From Salinarimonas rosea DSM 21201 (GTDB lineage Bacteria > Pseudomonadota > Alphaproteobacteria > Rhizobiales > Beijerinckiaceae): a stretch of DNA of 64,000 nt. Below are positions 18,469 to 28,491 of this stretch, piece by piece. Position 1 is the first letter of the stretch. Each line of letters opens with the position of its first letter. The translations under genes and the position numbers were made by a program. The stretch spans positions 186,001 through 250,000 of the forward strand of contig NZ_AUBC01000004.1 of NCBI RefSeq assembly GCF_000429045.1. Direction: 5' to 3'. A model generated the notes under the pieces. It worked only from the letters and a program-made list of their open reading frames with translations, made no database searches and had not been told where the DNA came from.

Positions 18469-18646
18469 GAAGTCTGCGGCGCGCGCGGGAAGGGGAGCGC
18501 CGCGGGAAGGAAGCTCATGACCGAACTTCATTGACGCGTACGCTGTCCCCGCCGCCGCGGATCACGCCGCCCGCGCAATTTCTTGCGCGGCCCGATCCGG
18601 CTCTCTATGGTCCCGCGCATTCTGTCGAGACCGGAGTCCTCCACCC

Positions 18647-19114
18647 ATGACAGTGTCGCGCGTCGCGGCCCTCGCGCTCCTCGCAGCCCTCGCGGGCGCA
18701 CCGCAGGCGCTGGCACAGGGGTTCGGCATGCCCGACCCGTCCGAGCAGCAGGCGCCGGCGGTGCCGCCGCCGATGATGCCCAAGCAGTTCCCGCTCGGCG
18801 TGACGTTCGAGGCGGCGTCGCTCAACGGGCGCGCCTTCGACGGCGAGCGCCCGGCGCTGACGCTCGACGAGACCCTGCGCCTGCGCGGCTTCTCGGGCTG
18901 CAACAACTATTCCGCCACCGCCTACCCGCTGCGCGACCAGGGCTTCGCCGTCGGCCCCTTCGCGCTCACGCGGCGCGAGTGCGACAACGCCACAATGCAG
19001 AAGGAGCGCACGTTCCTCGAGGCGCTGCGCGCCGCGCAGAGCTGGGACACCGAGGGCCCGCGCCTGACGATCAAGGGGCCGCGCGGCGAGCTCGTGCTCG
19101 AGCGCGCGCTGTGA
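18647..19114 (+). CDS. META domain-containing secreted protein (HslJ-like)
   Basis: 155 aa with a Sec signal (MTVSRVAALALLAALAGAPQ, cleavage near ALA-QG). The META/DUF306 core is clear: LRLRGFSGCNNYSATAYPL, GPFALTRRECDN, then ERTFLEALRAAQSW. HslJ-type proteins are periplasmic or envelope proteins linked to stress or novobiocin resistance in other bacteria; activity is unknown. The following hypothetical gene starts within 5-29 bp and probably shares the transcript. Confidence 0.85.
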   Translation: MTVSRVAALALLAALAGAPQALAQGFGMPDPSEQQAPAVPPPMMPKQFPLGVTFEAASLNGRAFDGERPALTLDETLRLRGFSGCNNYSATAYPLRDQGFAVGPFALTRRECDNATMQKERTFLEALRAAQSWDTEGPRLTIKGPRGELVLERAL

Positions 19115-19142
19115 GCCGGTGAAGCGCGGCTCGTCCATCGGG

Positions 19143-19517
19143 ATGTTCGGCCGCTTCGGCCGCTCGGAAGACATGCGGCGTCTCGACGAGGCGCTGCGCC
19201 GCTGCGACGTGCATCCGGCCATGGTGCGCGAGCCGATCAAGCTCGCCGCCGTCTCGCTGATGAAGGACGAGGCCGGCGGCGCCGAGCCCCCGCCCCTCGC
19301 CTATGCACCGGCGGCGGAGATCCTCGCCTATTGCATCGTCGGCCCCGACGCCTTCGTCCACGCCAACGGCGAGGCCGCGCTCGCCCGCGTCGAGTCGCGC
19401 ATCGAGCGCGCGCTGGAGGACGAGGAGAGCATCGACGCGCGCCTCGTGCTGCTGACGATGACGGCGGGGGCGATCCAGCCGGCGGTGGTCGCGCGGTTCG
19501 GCCTGGAGGCCGGTTGA
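19143..19517 (+). CDS. hypothetical protein, about 124 aa
   Basis: Unrecognised soluble protein. From ATG 19143 it reads MFGRFGRSEDMRRLDEALRR and is mostly helical. Its middle (LAAVSLMKDEA; AEILAYCIVGPDAFVHANGE) resembles no catalytic motif I can name. GTG 19119, 4 bp after the META gene stop, is an alternative start adding eight residues. No signal peptide. The tight spacing suggests an operon with the META gene; function unknown. Confidence 0.7.
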   Translation: MFGRFGRSEDMRRLDEALRRCDVHPAMVREPIKLAAVSLMKDEAGGAEPPPLAYAPAAEILAYCIVGPDAFVHANGEAALARVESRIERALEDEESIDARLVLLTMTAGAIQPAVVARFGLEAG

Positions 19518-19644
19518 GCGGGGCTGCACGCCCCGTTCGCGGCGCGCGAATCCCTTGCGTCGCATTGCGCCGTTCGGCATGGTGCGTTTGAAGTGACAAA
19601 CGGGCGTTCGGCCAAAGGAACGCCCCGGCGAGCGGGAAGAACTG

Positions 19645-20262
19645 ATGGGCGTCGAGGGCAAGGAGCGCACGCGGGAGCTGGAGGCGGGAGCCCAGGTCCT
19701 GTCGGGCCAGCTCGGCAAGACGATCCAGCGTCTGCGCAAGGCCTACAACCTGTCACTGTCGGAGCTGGCGGAGCAGTCCGGCGTCGCGAAGTCGATCATC
19801 AGCCAGATCGAGCGCAACGAGACGAACCCGACGCTGGCGACGATCTGGCGCCTGTCGCAGGCGCTCGACGTCTCGATCGAGCGCGTGCTCGCGACGGTGG
19901 ACGACGAGCCCTTCATCCAGAAGTCCTCGCGCCCGGACACGCCGATCCTCGTCTCCGACGACGGCAAGATGCGGCTCGCCATCATCGGCTGGATCAAGAC
20001 GGTCGAGTGGCTGCAATGGTACGACATCGCCTCCGAACCCGGCGGCGTGCTCGATTCGGACGCGCACCAGCGCGGCTCGGTGGAGCACCTCTCGGTGCTG
20101 GAGGGCGAGTTCGAGGTCGAGGTCGCCGGCGTCGTCCAGCGCGCCCGGGCCGGCGAGACCCTGCGCTACCGCTGCGACCGCCCGCACACGGTGCGCTGCG
20201 TCGCAGGAGAGCCCGGCCGCGCCACGATGGTGTGCATCCTCAAGGCCGCCGTGATGGAGTGA
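19645..20262 (+). CDS. XRE-family regulator with C-terminal cupin domain
   Basis: 205 aa. An N-terminal helix-turn-helix (about residues 18-75, LRKAYNLSLSELAEQSGVAK followed by SIISQIERNETNPTLATIW) joins a cupin sensor (about 130-200, VEHLSVLEGEFEVEVAGVVQ; LRYRCDRPHTVRC). This architecture represses amino-acid, polyamine or detoxification genes in response to a small ligand bound by the cupin. It stands alone between the META pair and the convergent chemoreceptor, so its target is not evident. Confidence 0.92.
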   Translation: MGVEGKERTRELEAGAQVLSGQLGKTIQRLRKAYNLSLSELAEQSGVAKSIISQIERNETNPTLATIWRLSQALDVSIERVLATVDDEPFIQKSSRPDTPILVSDDGKMRLAIIGWIKTVEWLQWYDIASEPGGVLDSDAHQRGSVEHLSVLEGEFEVEVAGVVQRARAGETLRYRCDRPHTVRCVAGEPGRATMVCILKAAVME

Positions 20263-20308
20263 GGAGGCGCGAGCGTCCGTACCTCCCGCACCTTTCGCAC
20301 GATTCCGC

Positions 20309-21700
20309 TCAGGCCGCCCGGCGCGCGCCGCCTTCGCCGCGCTCGCTGCGCCGCTCCGGACCCCGGTAGCGCTCGTCCTCCTCCTTGCGGCGGTCGAGCG
20401 GCCCGCGCCGAAGCGCGACGAGAAAGGCGCGAACCTCCTCGCCGAGGCGCCGCCCCTGCGCCTCGACCTCGCCGGCCGCCGCGAGCACGGCGCTCGCCGT
20501 CTGGCGTGAGCCCTGCACGTTCTGCGACACGCCGTGGATGTTCTCGGTGACGTTCCGGGTGCCTTCGGACGCCTGCTCGGTATTGCGCGCGATCTCCGCG
20601 GTCGCCGCCGTCTGCGAGGCGATGGCGTTGGCGATCTGGGAGGACGCCGCGTCGATGTCCTCGATCAGCCGTGCGATCTCGGTGATCGCCGACACCGCGC
20701 CGGACGTCGCCGACTGAAGCTCCCCGACCTGCGAGGCGATCTCCTCGGTCGCCTTGGCGGTCTGCCCGGCGAGCGTCTTCACCTCGGCGGCCACGACCGC
20801 GAAGCCACGGCCCGCCTCGCCGGCGCGGGCGGCCTCGATCGTCGCGTTGAGCGCGAGGAGGTTCGTCTGGTCGGCGATGGCGTTGATCAGCTCGACCACC
20901 TTGCCGATCCGCTCCGCCGCGCCGGAGAGCCCGTTGACGATCGCCTGCGTCTCGGCGGCGCGGGCGACCGCCTGGCGGGCGCGGCCGGCGGAGCGCTCGG
21001 CCTCGTCGACGACCTCCTGGGCGGAAGCCGAGAGCTCCGTCGCCGCCGAGGCCACCGTCTCGACCGAGATCGACATCTCCTCGGAGGCGGCCGCGACGGC
21101 GCTCGCGCGCTCGTTCGTCGTCGCGGCGCCGGTCTCCATGCTGGCCGCCATCTCGCCCATCGTGCGCGAGGCGTCGCCGAGCGTGCGCACGATCGCCTCG
21201 ATCGCCTCCTCGAACGAGGCGGTCGAGGCGTTGAACGCCGCGACGCGACCCTCGATCACCTCCGTCGCCTCGTTGATCGTCGTCGCCGCCCCGCCGAGCG
21301 CGCCTTCGAGCCCGTCGGGAAGAATCCGGCGGTAGTACTTGTTGTCCCTGACCGCGGCCATCGACGCCGCCGCCTCGCGCACGAAGGCGTCGATCCGGTC
21401 GGTGCTGTCGTTGACCTGGTGCATCAGCGCGCCCAGCCCACCGCCCTCGCGGATGCCGACGAGGCGTGCCTCGAAGTCGCCCCGCCCGATCCGGCGCACG
21501 ACGTCCGTCGTGCGCGAGAGGGCGGCATGAACCCGGCCGAGCATGAAGCCGGACAGCCCCAGCCCGGCGAGCGTCAGCACGCCGAATCCCAGCGCCGTCG
21601 TCGAGCCGAGGACCGGCCCCGTGACCGCGAGGCCCGCACCGCCGATGCCCGCGAGCGCGAGCCCGATCGCGGCCTTAGAGAGAGAAGACGAAGCGGTCAT
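20309..21700 (-). CDS. methyl-accepting chemotaxis protein lacking a sensor domain (Aer-like partner)
   Basis: 463 aa. Two closely spaced N-terminal membrane segments (about residues 10-55) leave no periplasmic sensor. Then come a HAMP-like linker ([15 protein letters not shown]), a [15 protein letters not shown] segment typical of Aer-like alphaproteobacterial receptors, and the signalling hairpin tip [20 protein letters not shown]. The C-terminus is Arg-rich and ends ARRAA without a CheR-tether pentapeptide. ATG 21700 lies 26 bp inside the upstream PAS gene, with AGGA about 4 nt upstream, so the two are coupled. It probably signals for the PAS protein. Confidence 0.9.
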   Translation of the reverse strand: MTASSSLSKAAIGLALAGIGGAGLAVTGPVLGSTTALGFGVLTLAGLGLSGFMLGRVHAALSRTTDVVRRIGRGDFEARLVGIREGGGLGALMHQVNDSTDRIDAFVREAAASMAAVRDNKYYRRILPDGLEGALGGAATTINEATEVIEGRVAAFNASTASFEEAIEAIVRTLGDASRTMGEMAASMETGAATTNERASAVAAASEEMSISVETVASAATELSASAQEVVDEAERSAGRARQAVARAAETQAIVNGLSGAAERIGKVVELINAIADQTNLLALNATIEAARAGEAGRGFAVVAAEVKTLAGQTAKATEEIASQVGELQSATSGAVSAITEIARLIEDIDAASSQIANAIASQTAATAEIARNTEQASEGTRNVTENIHGVSQNVQGSRQTASAVLAAAGEVEAQGRRLGEEVRAFLVALRRGPLDRRKEEDERYRGPERRSERGEGGARRAA

Positions 21701-22196
21701 AGTCCTGGCCCTTGCCGGCAATGAGGGATTGGAGATGGGCGCTCGACGCGGCGACCGCGTCCTTCCCGTTCCTATGCGACGCCTCGAGCCGCGCGAGCTC
21801 GCGGTAGAGGGGTTCGACCGCCGCGAGCGCGTCGCGGCGCGGCAACCGCCGGTTCGAGTGGAAGCCGGTGACCCCGCGCGCGCCGTCGAAGGACGGCGTG
21901 ACGTGGGCGAAGACCCAATAATGGTCGCCGGCCTTGGTCATGTTCTTGACGTAGGCGAAGACCTCGCGGCCGGCGAGGATCGCGTCCCAGAGGATCTTGA
22001 AGACCGCCCGCGGCATGTCGGGATGACGAATCATCGCGTGGGGCTGGCCGATGACCTCCGCCTCGCCATAACCAGAGATGTCACAGAATGTGCGATTCGC
22101 ATATGTAATGCGCCCCTTCAGATCCGTTTTCGAAACGATCAGATCTGCGGCGTCGAACAGGATTTCGCGTTGAGTGGGCTTGATCTGCGTTGCCAT
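21675..22196 (-). CDS. stand-alone Aer-type PAS sensor protein
   Basis: 173 aa cytosolic protein that is essentially one PAS domain. It carries the Aer fingerprint: [36 protein letters not shown] and [20 protein letters not shown]. In Aer this domain binds FAD and reads redox state for aerotaxis. A helical tail follows ([20 protein letters not shown]). Start ATG 22196 ([14 protein letters not shown]). Its 3' end overlaps the start of the sensor-less chemoreceptor by 26 bp, so together they look like an aerotaxis receptor split into two proteins. Confidence 0.88.
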   Translation of the reverse strand: MATQIKPTQREILFDAADLIVSKTDLKGRITYANRTFCDISGYGEAEVIGQPHAMIRHPDMPRAVFKILWDAILAGREVFAYVKNMTKAGDHYWVFAHVTPSFDGARGVTGFHSNRRLPRRDALAAVEPLYRELARLEASHRNGKDAVAASSAHLQSLIAGKGQDYDRFVFSL

Positions 22197-22398
22197 GTCT
22201 CGGCGGTCCACCGGGTTGCCAGCTTCCCGTCCGTTCTGGCGCGTTCACCCTCTAAACTTCGTTAAGCGCGGCCGTCGTCGGCGTTTTTACGGATGCACGC
22301 TCCGGTCGCTCGATTGCGCCTCACCGGGCATGGTCCCCGCGTCGGCAGGTCTCGCGATCCGCACCGGCTCGCAGCGAGTCCGGCGGTCCGGCGCATCG

Positions 22399-23331
22399 TC
22401 AGCCCTGCGCGACGAACGCCTCCACCTCCGCCCGCGTCGGCAGCGGGCCGACCGCCCCGTATCCGCGCGTCGAGAGCGCGGCGGCGGCATTGGCGAAGGC
22501 GCCGGCGCGCACCGGGTCGCCGTGGCGCAGGTAGTCGGCCAGGAACGCGCCGTCGAATGCGTCCCCCGCCCCGGTGGCGTCGATGGCGGCGACGCGGCGG
22601 GCGGGGACCACCGTCGTGCCGTCGCGCGTCGCGATCATCGCGCCGTCCTTGCCGAGCGTCAGGGCCACGATGGAGGCGCCCAGCCGCAGGTAGGCGTCGC
22701 AGATGTCCTCCGGGCGGTCGAGCCCGGTCAGGAGGCGCGCGTCGTCGTGGCCCGGCAACACGATGTCGGCCATGGCCGCGGCCGCCTGGACGATCGCGCG
22801 GGCGCGGTCGAGGGGCCACAGCCGCAGGCGCAGGTTCGTGTCGTAGGAGACGAGCGCACCCTCCGTCCGCGCTGCGCCGATCGCCGCGAAGATCATGTCG
22901 GTGCACGACGGCGAGATCGCCTGGCTGATTCCGGACGCGTGCACGATCCGCGCGCGGGCGATCTCCGCGACCGGGAGCTCCGCGGGCGTCGTCAGGCTCG
23001 CCGCCGAACCCTGGCGGTAGTAGCTGAAGTCGTGCCCGTCCGGGCCGTAGCTGATGAAGTAGACACCGGTCCGCTCGCCCCGCCGGCGGATCACGGCGGA
23101 GGTGTCGACGCCTTCGCGCGCCCACAGGTCGAGGAAGGCCTGCCCGAACGTGTCCTCCCCCACCGCAGTCGCCATCGCGGTGCGGGCGCCGAGCCGCGCG
23201 GCGGCGACGGCGACGTTGGAGCAGTCCCCGCCGAAGCCCGGCGCGTAGAGCCGCTCGCCGGCGCGCTCGGTCTGCGCGAGCTCCATCAGCGGCTCGCCGA
23301 TGGAGAGGATGTCGATGGTCTTCTCGGCCAT
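22399..23331 (-). CDS. kdgK: PfkB-family sugar kinase, probable 2-keto-3-deoxygluconate kinase
   Basis: 310 aa ribokinase-fold kinase. The N-terminal IGEPLMEL and GFGGDCSNVAVAAARLG match KDG kinases, and the C-terminal PfkB signature 2 reads DATGAGDAFDGAFLADYLR with the catalytic Asp. RTGVYFISYGPDGHDFSYYR matches the KDG-kinase lid region. The likely reaction is phosphorylation of 2-keto-3-deoxygluconate feeding the Entner-Doudoroff pathway. It lies 15 bp after the FAD oxidase gene on the same strand, hinting at a sugar-acid catabolic unit. The exact substrate is inference. Confidence 0.85.
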   Translation of the reverse strand: MAEKTIDILSIGEPLMELAQTERAGERLYAPGFGGDCSNVAVAAARLGARTAMATAVGEDTFGQAFLDLWAREGVDTSAVIRRRGERTGVYFISYGPDGHDFSYYRQGSAASLTTPAELPVAEIARARIVHASGISQAISPSCTDMIFAAIGAARTEGALVSYDTNLRLRLWPLDRARAIVQAAAAMADIVLPGHDDARLLTGLDRPEDICDAYLRLGASIVALTLGKDGAMIATRDGTTVVPARRVAAIDATGAGDAFDGAFLADYLRHGDPVRAGAFANAAAALSTRGYGAVGPLPTRAEVEAFVAQG

Positions 23332-23346
23332 GGTCTCGCGTTCCGG

Positions 23347-24807
23347 TCAGCGTCCCGGCAGGGCGGCCGGCGCCTCGGGGGAGAGCGCCACGACCTTGCC
23401 GGGGTTGAGGATGTCGCGCGGGTCGAGCGCGGCCTTGATCGCGCGCATCGCCTCGAGTGCGACGGGGTCCTTGTAGAGCAGGAGCTCGTCGCGCTTGATC
23501 AGCCCCACGCCGTGCTCGGCGGCGATCGAGCCGTCGTAGGCGTGGACGATGTCGTGGACGATTCGGTTGAAGCGCTCCCACTCGCCGAGATAGGCGGCCT
23601 TCTCCATGCCGACCGGCTGGGACAGGTTGAAGTGGATGTTGCCGTCGCCGAAATGGCCGAAGGCGCACACGCGGATGCCTGCCATCGCCGCCTCGCAGGC
23701 GGCGGAGGCCTCGACGATGAAGTCGGCCACCCGCGAGACCGGCACCGAGACGTCGTGCTTGATCGAGCCGCCCTCGCGGCCCTGCACCTCGGAGAGCATC
23801 TCGCGCAGCTTCCAGAGCGCGGCGTTCTGCGCCTCGCTGGCGCCGATCGTCGCGTCCTCGACGAGCCCGTCCTCGATGGCGGCGCCGAGCACCGTCTCGA
23901 TCACGCTCTCGAGCTGCGCGTCCGCCCGCGGCGAGGTCAGCTCGACGAGGGCGTAGGCCGCGTGGTCGCCGGCGAGCGGCCGGGTGACGCCGTCGGCGTG
24001 CTTCAGGACGAGCTCGAGCCCGAAGCGGGGAATGTACTCGAAGGCGGTGAGTTGGTCGCCCGCCTCCTCGCGCAGGCGCTCGAACACCTTCAGCGCCGCG
24101 TGCGGGCCGTCGCAGCCGAGGAAGGCCGTCACCTTCGCCTTGGGCTTCGGGTAGAGCTTGAGCACGGCGGCCGTGATGACGCCGAGCGTGCCCTCGGAGC
24201 CGATGAACAGGTGCTTGAGGTCGTAGCCCGTGTTGTCCTTGCGCAGGCCCTTCATGCCGTTCCAGATCCGCCCGTCGGCGAGCACGACCTCGAGGCCGAG
24301 CACGAGATCGCGGGCGTTGCCGTAGCGCAGCACGCCGGTGCCGCCGGCGTTGGTGGCGAGGTTGCCGCCGATCTGGCAGGTGCCCTCCGAGGCGAGCGAG
24401 AGCGGGAACAGCCGGTCCGCCTCGTCCGCCGCGTCCTGGATGGACTTCAGCGTCACGCCGGCCTCGACGGTGATCGTGGCGTTGAGCGGATCGAGGGCGC
24501 GGATGGCGTCGAGCCGCGCGAGCGACAGCACGACCCCGCCATGCGGCACGCCCCCGCCGACGAGCCCGGTATTGCCGCCCTGCGGCACCACCGGCACCCC
24601 CGCGGCCGCGCACCGCGCCAGCACGAAGGAGACCTCGTGCACGTCCTTCGGGCGCACGACGGCGAGCGCGCGGCCGCGGTAGAGCCCGCGGCTCTCGAGG
24701 AGATGCGGCTCGATGTCGGCGAGGGTCGAGACCACGTCGGCGGCGCCGAGCCGCTCGACGAGGCTGGCGACGAGGGCGGCTTCGGCGTCGGGTGCAGCGG
24801 CGTTCAT
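23347..24807 (-). CDS. FAD-linked D-2-hydroxyacid dehydrogenase/oxidase
   Basis: 486 aa of the VAO-fold GlcD/D-2-hydroxyglutarate dehydrogenase class. The FAD_binding_4 domain (about 40-215) has VPVVPQGGNTGLVGGGVP and GGNLATNAGGTGVLRYGNAR. The C-terminal FAD-oxidase_C domain has GFGDGNIHFNLSQP-like metal/substrate region (CAFGHFGDGNIHFN) and ends AALDPRDILNPGKVV. Start ATG 24807 (MNAAAPDAEA). Substrate could be D-lactate, glycolate or D-2-hydroxyglutarate. The KDG-kinase-like gene follows in the same operon. Confidence 0.88.
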   Translation of the reverse strand: MNAAAPDAEAALVASLVERLGAADVVSTLADIEPHLLESRGLYRGRALAVVRPKDVHEVSFVLARCAAAGVPVVPQGGNTGLVGGGVPHGGVVLSLARLDAIRALDPLNATITVEAGVTLKSIQDAADEADRLFPLSLASEGTCQIGGNLATNAGGTGVLRYGNARDLVLGLEVVLADGRIWNGMKGLRKDNTGYDLKHLFIGSEGTLGVITAAVLKLYPKPKAKVTAFLGCDGPHAALKVFERLREEAGDQLTAFEYIPRFGLELVLKHADGVTRPLAGDHAAYALVELTSPRADAQLESVIETVLGAAIEDGLVEDATIGASEAQNAALWKLREMLSEVQGREGGSIKHDVSVPVSRVADFIVEASAACEAAMAGIRVCAFGHFGDGNIHFNLSQPVGMEKAAYLGEWERFNRIVHDIVHAYDGSIAAEHGVGLIKRDELLLYKDPVALEAMRAIKAALDPRDILNPGKVVALSPEAPAALPGR

Positions 24808-24989
24808 CGGGCTCGGCGGGCGTTGGTGGCGTCGCGTCTCCTTAGCACGACCGGGGGCGACGGCGTCACCCCTCGCTTGCGGACGCGGGTGCCCGCGCGG
24901 CGACGATCCCGTCGCCGTCCGCAGCCCGGCGCTTGCCACCCCGCCGGACCGCTTCTAGCGTGCGGCGCTCCAGCCAGGAGGACGACACC

Positions 24990-25718
24990 GTGACCGAGCC
25001 GATGTTCCGCGACGACGCCTACCTCACCCGAACCAACGCCCGAGTCGTGGCGGTGACGGAGAAGGGCATCGTGCTCGATCGGACGATCTTCTACGCCCAG
25101 GGCGGCGGCCAGCCCGGCGACGTCGGCCTGCTGCGCCGGCAGGACGGCACGGCGATTCCCGTCGCCAACGCCGTCTGGGGCGAGGACCGCAGCGCCATCG
25201 CCCACGTTCCCGCGCCCGACGCGCCGGGATTCGGCGACGATCTGATCGGCGAGGACGTCGTCGCCGAGATCGACTGGGAGACCCGCCACAAGCGCATGCG
25301 TATCCACACCGCGCTGCACCTCCTCTCCGTCGTGCTCCCCTACCCCGTCACCGGCGGCGCCATCGGCGACGGCGACGGGCGGCTCGACTTCGACCTCCCG
25401 GAGGCCGGGCTCGACAAGGAGGAGATCGCCGACGAGCTCAACGCGCTGATCGCGCGGGACGCGCCGGTCTCCGAGCGCTGGATCTCCGACGCCGAGCTCG
25501 ACGCCAACCCCGGCCTCGTCAAGACGATGTCGGTGCAGCCGCCGCGCGGCGCGGGCCGCGTGCGCCTCGTCGCCATCGGCGACATCGACCTCCAGCCCTG
25601 CGGCGGCACGCACGTGAAGCGCACGAGCGAGATCGGGCGCGTGCTCGTCACCGACATCCAGAAGAAGGGCAAGCAGAACCGCCGCGTGCGCATCGCCCTC
25701 GCCGACGATGCCGGCTAA
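24990..25718 (+). CDS. alanyl-tRNA editing protein AlaX-type
   Basis: 242 aa stand-alone homologue of the AlaRS/ThrRS editing domain, which deacylates mischarged Ser- or Gly-tRNA(Ala). The start is GTG 24990, with AGGAGG about 9 nt upstream. The N-terminal barrel holds TIFYAQGGGQPGDVG. The zinc site is complete: HTALH (H106, H110) and CGGTH (C204, H208). Length fits AlaX-M type without the C-terminal domain of AlaRS. It reads divergently from the FAD oxidase and is followed after 27 bp by sseA. Confidence 0.92.
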   Translation: MTEPMFRDDAYLTRTNARVVAVTEKGIVLDRTIFYAQGGGQPGDVGLLRRQDGTAIPVANAVWGEDRSAIAHVPAPDAPGFGDDLIGEDVVAEIDWETRHKRMRIHTALHLLSVVLPYPVTGGAIGDGDGRLDFDLPEAGLDKEEIADELNALIARDAPVSERWISDAELDANPGLVKTMSVQPPRGAGRVRLVAIGDIDLQPCGGTHVKRTSEIGRVLVTDIQKKGKQNRRVRIALADDAG

Positions 25719-25745
25719 GATCGCCCCGGATCACAGGAGCGCCCG

Positions 25746-26594
25746 ATGACAGACACGCCCTTCGTCACGCCCGCCTGGCTCGCCGAGCGCCTCGGCGCCC
25801 CAGGCCTCGTCGTCGTGGACGCCTCCTGGTACCTGCCGACCATGAACCGCGATCCCGAGGCGGAGTATCGCGAGGCCCACGTCCCCGGCGCCGTGCGCTT
25901 CGACATCGACTCGGTGCGCGACGAGGGGTCCGACCTGCCGCACATGCTGCCCGCGCCGCAGGCCTTCGCCGCGGCGGTGGGCGCCATGGGCATCGGCGAC
26001 GGCATGCACATCGTCGTCTACGACGGCGCCGGCCTGTTCGCGGCGCCGCGGGTGTGGTGGACCTTCAAGACCTTCGGCGCCGCCGACGTCTCGATCCTGG
26101 AAGGCGGCTTCCCGGCCTGGCGGGCGGCGGGGCTCCCGGTGGAGGACGGGCCGCCGCGGCCGCGAAGCAAGGCGACCTTCACGCCGCGGCTCGACCATTC
26201 CGCCGTGGCCGACCTCGCCGACGTGCGCCGGGCGCTCGACACCGGCTCGGCCCAGGTGGTCGACGCGCGTCCCGCCGACCGCTTCGCCGGCCGCGCGCCC
26301 GAGCCGCGGCCGGGCGTGCGAACGGGCCGGATGCCGGGCGCCTTCAACGTGCCCTTCGCCGAGATCGTCCGCGACGGCCGGCTGGCGGACGCCGACACGA
26401 TCCGCGGCGCGCTCGAGCGGGCGGGCGTCGACCCCGCCAAGCCGGTGATCACGAGCTGCGGCTCGGGCGTCTCCGCCGCGATCCTCTCGCTCGCGCTGGC
26501 CGAGATCGGCCGCCCGGCCCGCGCGCTCTACGACGGCTCCTGGGCGGAATGGGGCAGTCGGGCGGATTGCCCGGTGGAGACCGACGACGGCTGA
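25746..26594 (+). CDS. sseA: 3-mercaptopyruvate sulfurtransferase
   Basis: 282 aa with two rhodanese domains. The N-terminal domain (about 1-140) is inactive-type; the C-terminal domain (about 160-275) carries the catalytic loop CGSGVSA with Cys near 238, the mercaptopyruvate type as opposed to thiosulfate type (CRKGVTA). The substrate-binding GRMPGAFNVPF region is present. It transfers sulfur from 3-mercaptopyruvate to thiophilic acceptors. It ends 12 bp from the convergent serB gene. Confidence 0.93.
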   Translation: MTDTPFVTPAWLAERLGAPGLVVVDASWYLPTMNRDPEAEYREAHVPGAVRFDIDSVRDEGSDLPHMLPAPQAFAAAVGAMGIGDGMHIVVYDGAGLFAAPRVWWTFKTFGAADVSILEGGFPAWRAAGLPVEDGPPRPRSKATFTPRLDHSAVADLADVRRALDTGSAQVVDARPADRFAGRAPEPRPGVRTGRMPGAFNVPFAEIVRDGRLADADTIRGALERAGVDPAKPVITSCGSGVSAAILSLALAEIGRPARALYDGSWAEWGSRADCPVETDDG

Positions 26595-26606
26595 CGCGAG
26601 ACCGCG

Positions 26607-27539
26607 TCAGTCGCGCACGATCTCGTCGTCGGCGTAGCCCTGCAGGTAGAGCAGCGCGTGCAGGTCCGCGTGGTCGATCCGCGCGGCGGCGGCTTCCGCC
26701 ACCGCGGGCTTGGCGTGGTAGGCGACGCCGAGCCCGGCCTCGCCGAGCATGGCGAGGTCGTTCGCCCCGTCGCCCACCGCCAGCGTCTGGTCCTCGGTCA
26801 GCCCGAGGCGCTCGCGCAGCTCGACCAGCGCCGCGTACTTGGCCGCACGCCCCACGATTGGCTCGGCCACGCGCCCGACCAGCCGTCCGTCCTCCACCAG
26901 CAGCGTGTTGGAGCGGTGCTCGTGGAAGCCGATCATCTCCGAGATCGGCCCGGTGAACAGGGTGAAGCCGCCCGAGACGAGGCAGGTGTGGGCGCCGTTC
27001 GCCCGCATGGTGCGCACCAGCGCCCGCCCGCCGGGCGTCAGCACGATGCGCTCGGCGATGATCTCGGGCACGATCGTCTCGGAGAGGCCGGCGAGCAGCG
27101 CCACGCGCTCGCGCAGCGCCGGCTCGAAGGGCAGCTCGCCGCGCATGGCGCGCTCGGTTATCGCCGAGACCTGGGCCTTCAGGCCGACGTAATCGGCGAG
27201 CTCGTCGATGCATTCCTGCCCGATCATGGTGGAATCCATGTCGGCCAGGAACAGCCGCTTGCGCCGCCCCGCCGCGGACTGGACCACCACGTCGATGCCC
27301 GCCGCGTCCGCGCCGATCGCGTCGGCGACGGCGTTGCGGTAGTCGGAGACGAGCACCGCCTCCCCCAGCGGGGCGACGTTCGGGTCCTCGAGCGCGCCCG
27401 GCGTGAAGGCGATGTCGACGGCGACGCCGTCGGACAGCGTGCGGATCACGGCGTCCGGCAGGACGGCGCTCGCGCGGTCGAGGTGCGACGCCTCGATGCG
27501 CGCGGCGGGGCCTGCGATCAGGGTTGCGACGTGGGTCAT
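26607..27539 (-). CDS. serB: phosphoserine phosphatase
   Basis: 310 aa HAD-superfamily enzyme releasing serine from phosphoserine. The nucleophile motif [18 protein letters not shown] places Asp at residue 100 and the acid/base Asp at 102. [18 protein letters not shown] and [20 protein letters not shown] carry motifs II and IV. The N-terminal 90 residues form an ACT-like region. ATG 27539 lies 42 bp from the divergent miaA start, the usual alphaproteobacterial serB-miaA arrangement. Confidence 0.96.
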   Translation of the reverse strand: MTHVATLIAGPAARIEASHLDRASAVLPDAVIRTLSDGVAVDIAFTPGALEDPNVAPLGEAVLVSDYRNAVADAIGADAAGIDVVVQSAAGRRKRLFLADMDSTMIGQECIDELADYVGLKAQVSAITERAMRGELPFEPALRERVALLAGLSETIVPEIIAERIVLTPGGRALVRTMRANGAHTCLVSGGFTLFTGPISEMIGFHEHRSNTLLVEDGRLVGRVAEPIVGRAAKYAALVELRERLGLTEDQTLAVGDGANDLAMLGEAGLGVAYHAKPAVAEAAAARIDHADLHALLYLQGYADDEIVRD

Positions 27540-27581
27540 GGCGTGCGATCCGCGGGAATTCGAAAGGGAGGACGAGGTGCC

Positions 27582-28478
27582 GTGAGGGCCCTTCTCATCG
27601 CAGGCCCGACCGCGTCCGGCAAGTCGGCGCTGGCGCTCGACGTGGCGCGGCGCCGGGACGGCGTCGTGATCAACGCCGATTCCATGCAGGTCTACCGCGA
27701 CCTGCGGGTGCTGACCGCGCGGCCGACGCCCGAGGAGGAGGCGGCCGTGCCGCACCGGCTCTACGGGCACGTCGACGGGGCGGTGAACTATTCCGTGGCG
27801 CGGTGGCTGGCGGACGCCACGGCGACGCTGGCGGAGGTCGCGGCATCGGGGCGGCTGCCGATCGTCTGCGGGGGCACCGGGCTCTATTTCAAGGCGCTGA
27901 CGGAAGGGCTGTCCGACATCCCCCCGGTGCCCGACGCCGTTCGCGCCGAGGTGCGCGCCGCCTGCGAGGGACGGGACACGGCCGAGCTGCATCTGATGCT
28001 GCGCGAGCGCGACCCCACCAGCGCCGCGCGGCTGCGCCCCTCCGACCGCCTGCGCATCATGCGGGCGCTCGAGGTGCACGCGGCGACGGGGCGCTCGATC
28101 GGCGATTTCTGGGACGCGCGAGCGCCGGGCCCGCTGGCGGGGGCCGACGTCGAGAAGCTCTTCCTCGCACCCGACCGCACCGAGATCCGCGCGCGCATCG
28201 ACGCGCGCTTCCTCGCGATGATGGAAGCGGGGGCCATGGACGAGGTCGCGGCGCTCGCCGCGCGGCGCCTCGACCCGATGCTGCCGGTGATGCGCGCCCA
28301 CGGTGTGCCGGGGCTGATCGCGGCGCTGGAGGGGCGGATCTCGCTCGCCGAGGCGATCGAGCGCGGGCAGGCGGACACGCGGGCCTACGCCAAGCGGCAG
28401 ATGACGTGGTTCCGGAACTCGATGCCGGGATGGCGGTGGGTGGAGGCGGGCGCGGCAGGTGACCCGTTCGGCACGTGA
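27582..28478 (+). CDS. miaA: tRNA dimethylallyltransferase
   Basis: 298 aa; adds a dimethylallyl group to A37 of UNN-reading tRNAs. P-loop [12 protein letters not shown] lies near residue 8, followed by [36 protein letters not shown] and the C-terminal [16 protein letters not shown] 27582 is the start; GGGAGGACGAGG lies upstream and the frame upstream crosses the serB promoter region. Two tandem 178-bp repeats follow, then the ilv attenuator. Confidence 0.95.
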   Translation: MRALLIAGPTASGKSALALDVARRRDGVVINADSMQVYRDLRVLTARPTPEEEAAVPHRLYGHVDGAVNYSVARWLADATATLAEVAASGRLPIVCGGTGLYFKALTEGLSDIPPVPDAVRAEVRAACEGRDTAELHLMLRERDPTSAARLRPSDRLRIMRALEVHAATGRSIGDFWDARAPGPLAGADVEKLFLAPDRTEIRARIDARFLAMMEAGAMDEVAALAARRLDPMLPVMRAHGVPGLIAALEGRISLAEAIERGQADTRAYAKRQMTWFRNSMPGWRWVEAGAAGDPFGT

Positions 28479-28491
28479 CGCCACGCCGGCC

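Noticed and set aside
22262-24613. 783-codon minus-strand frame across the kinase and FAD oxidase genes
   Set aside because: Same strand but shifted frame; low-complexity Arg/Ala composition, while the correct frames give recognisable enzymes.
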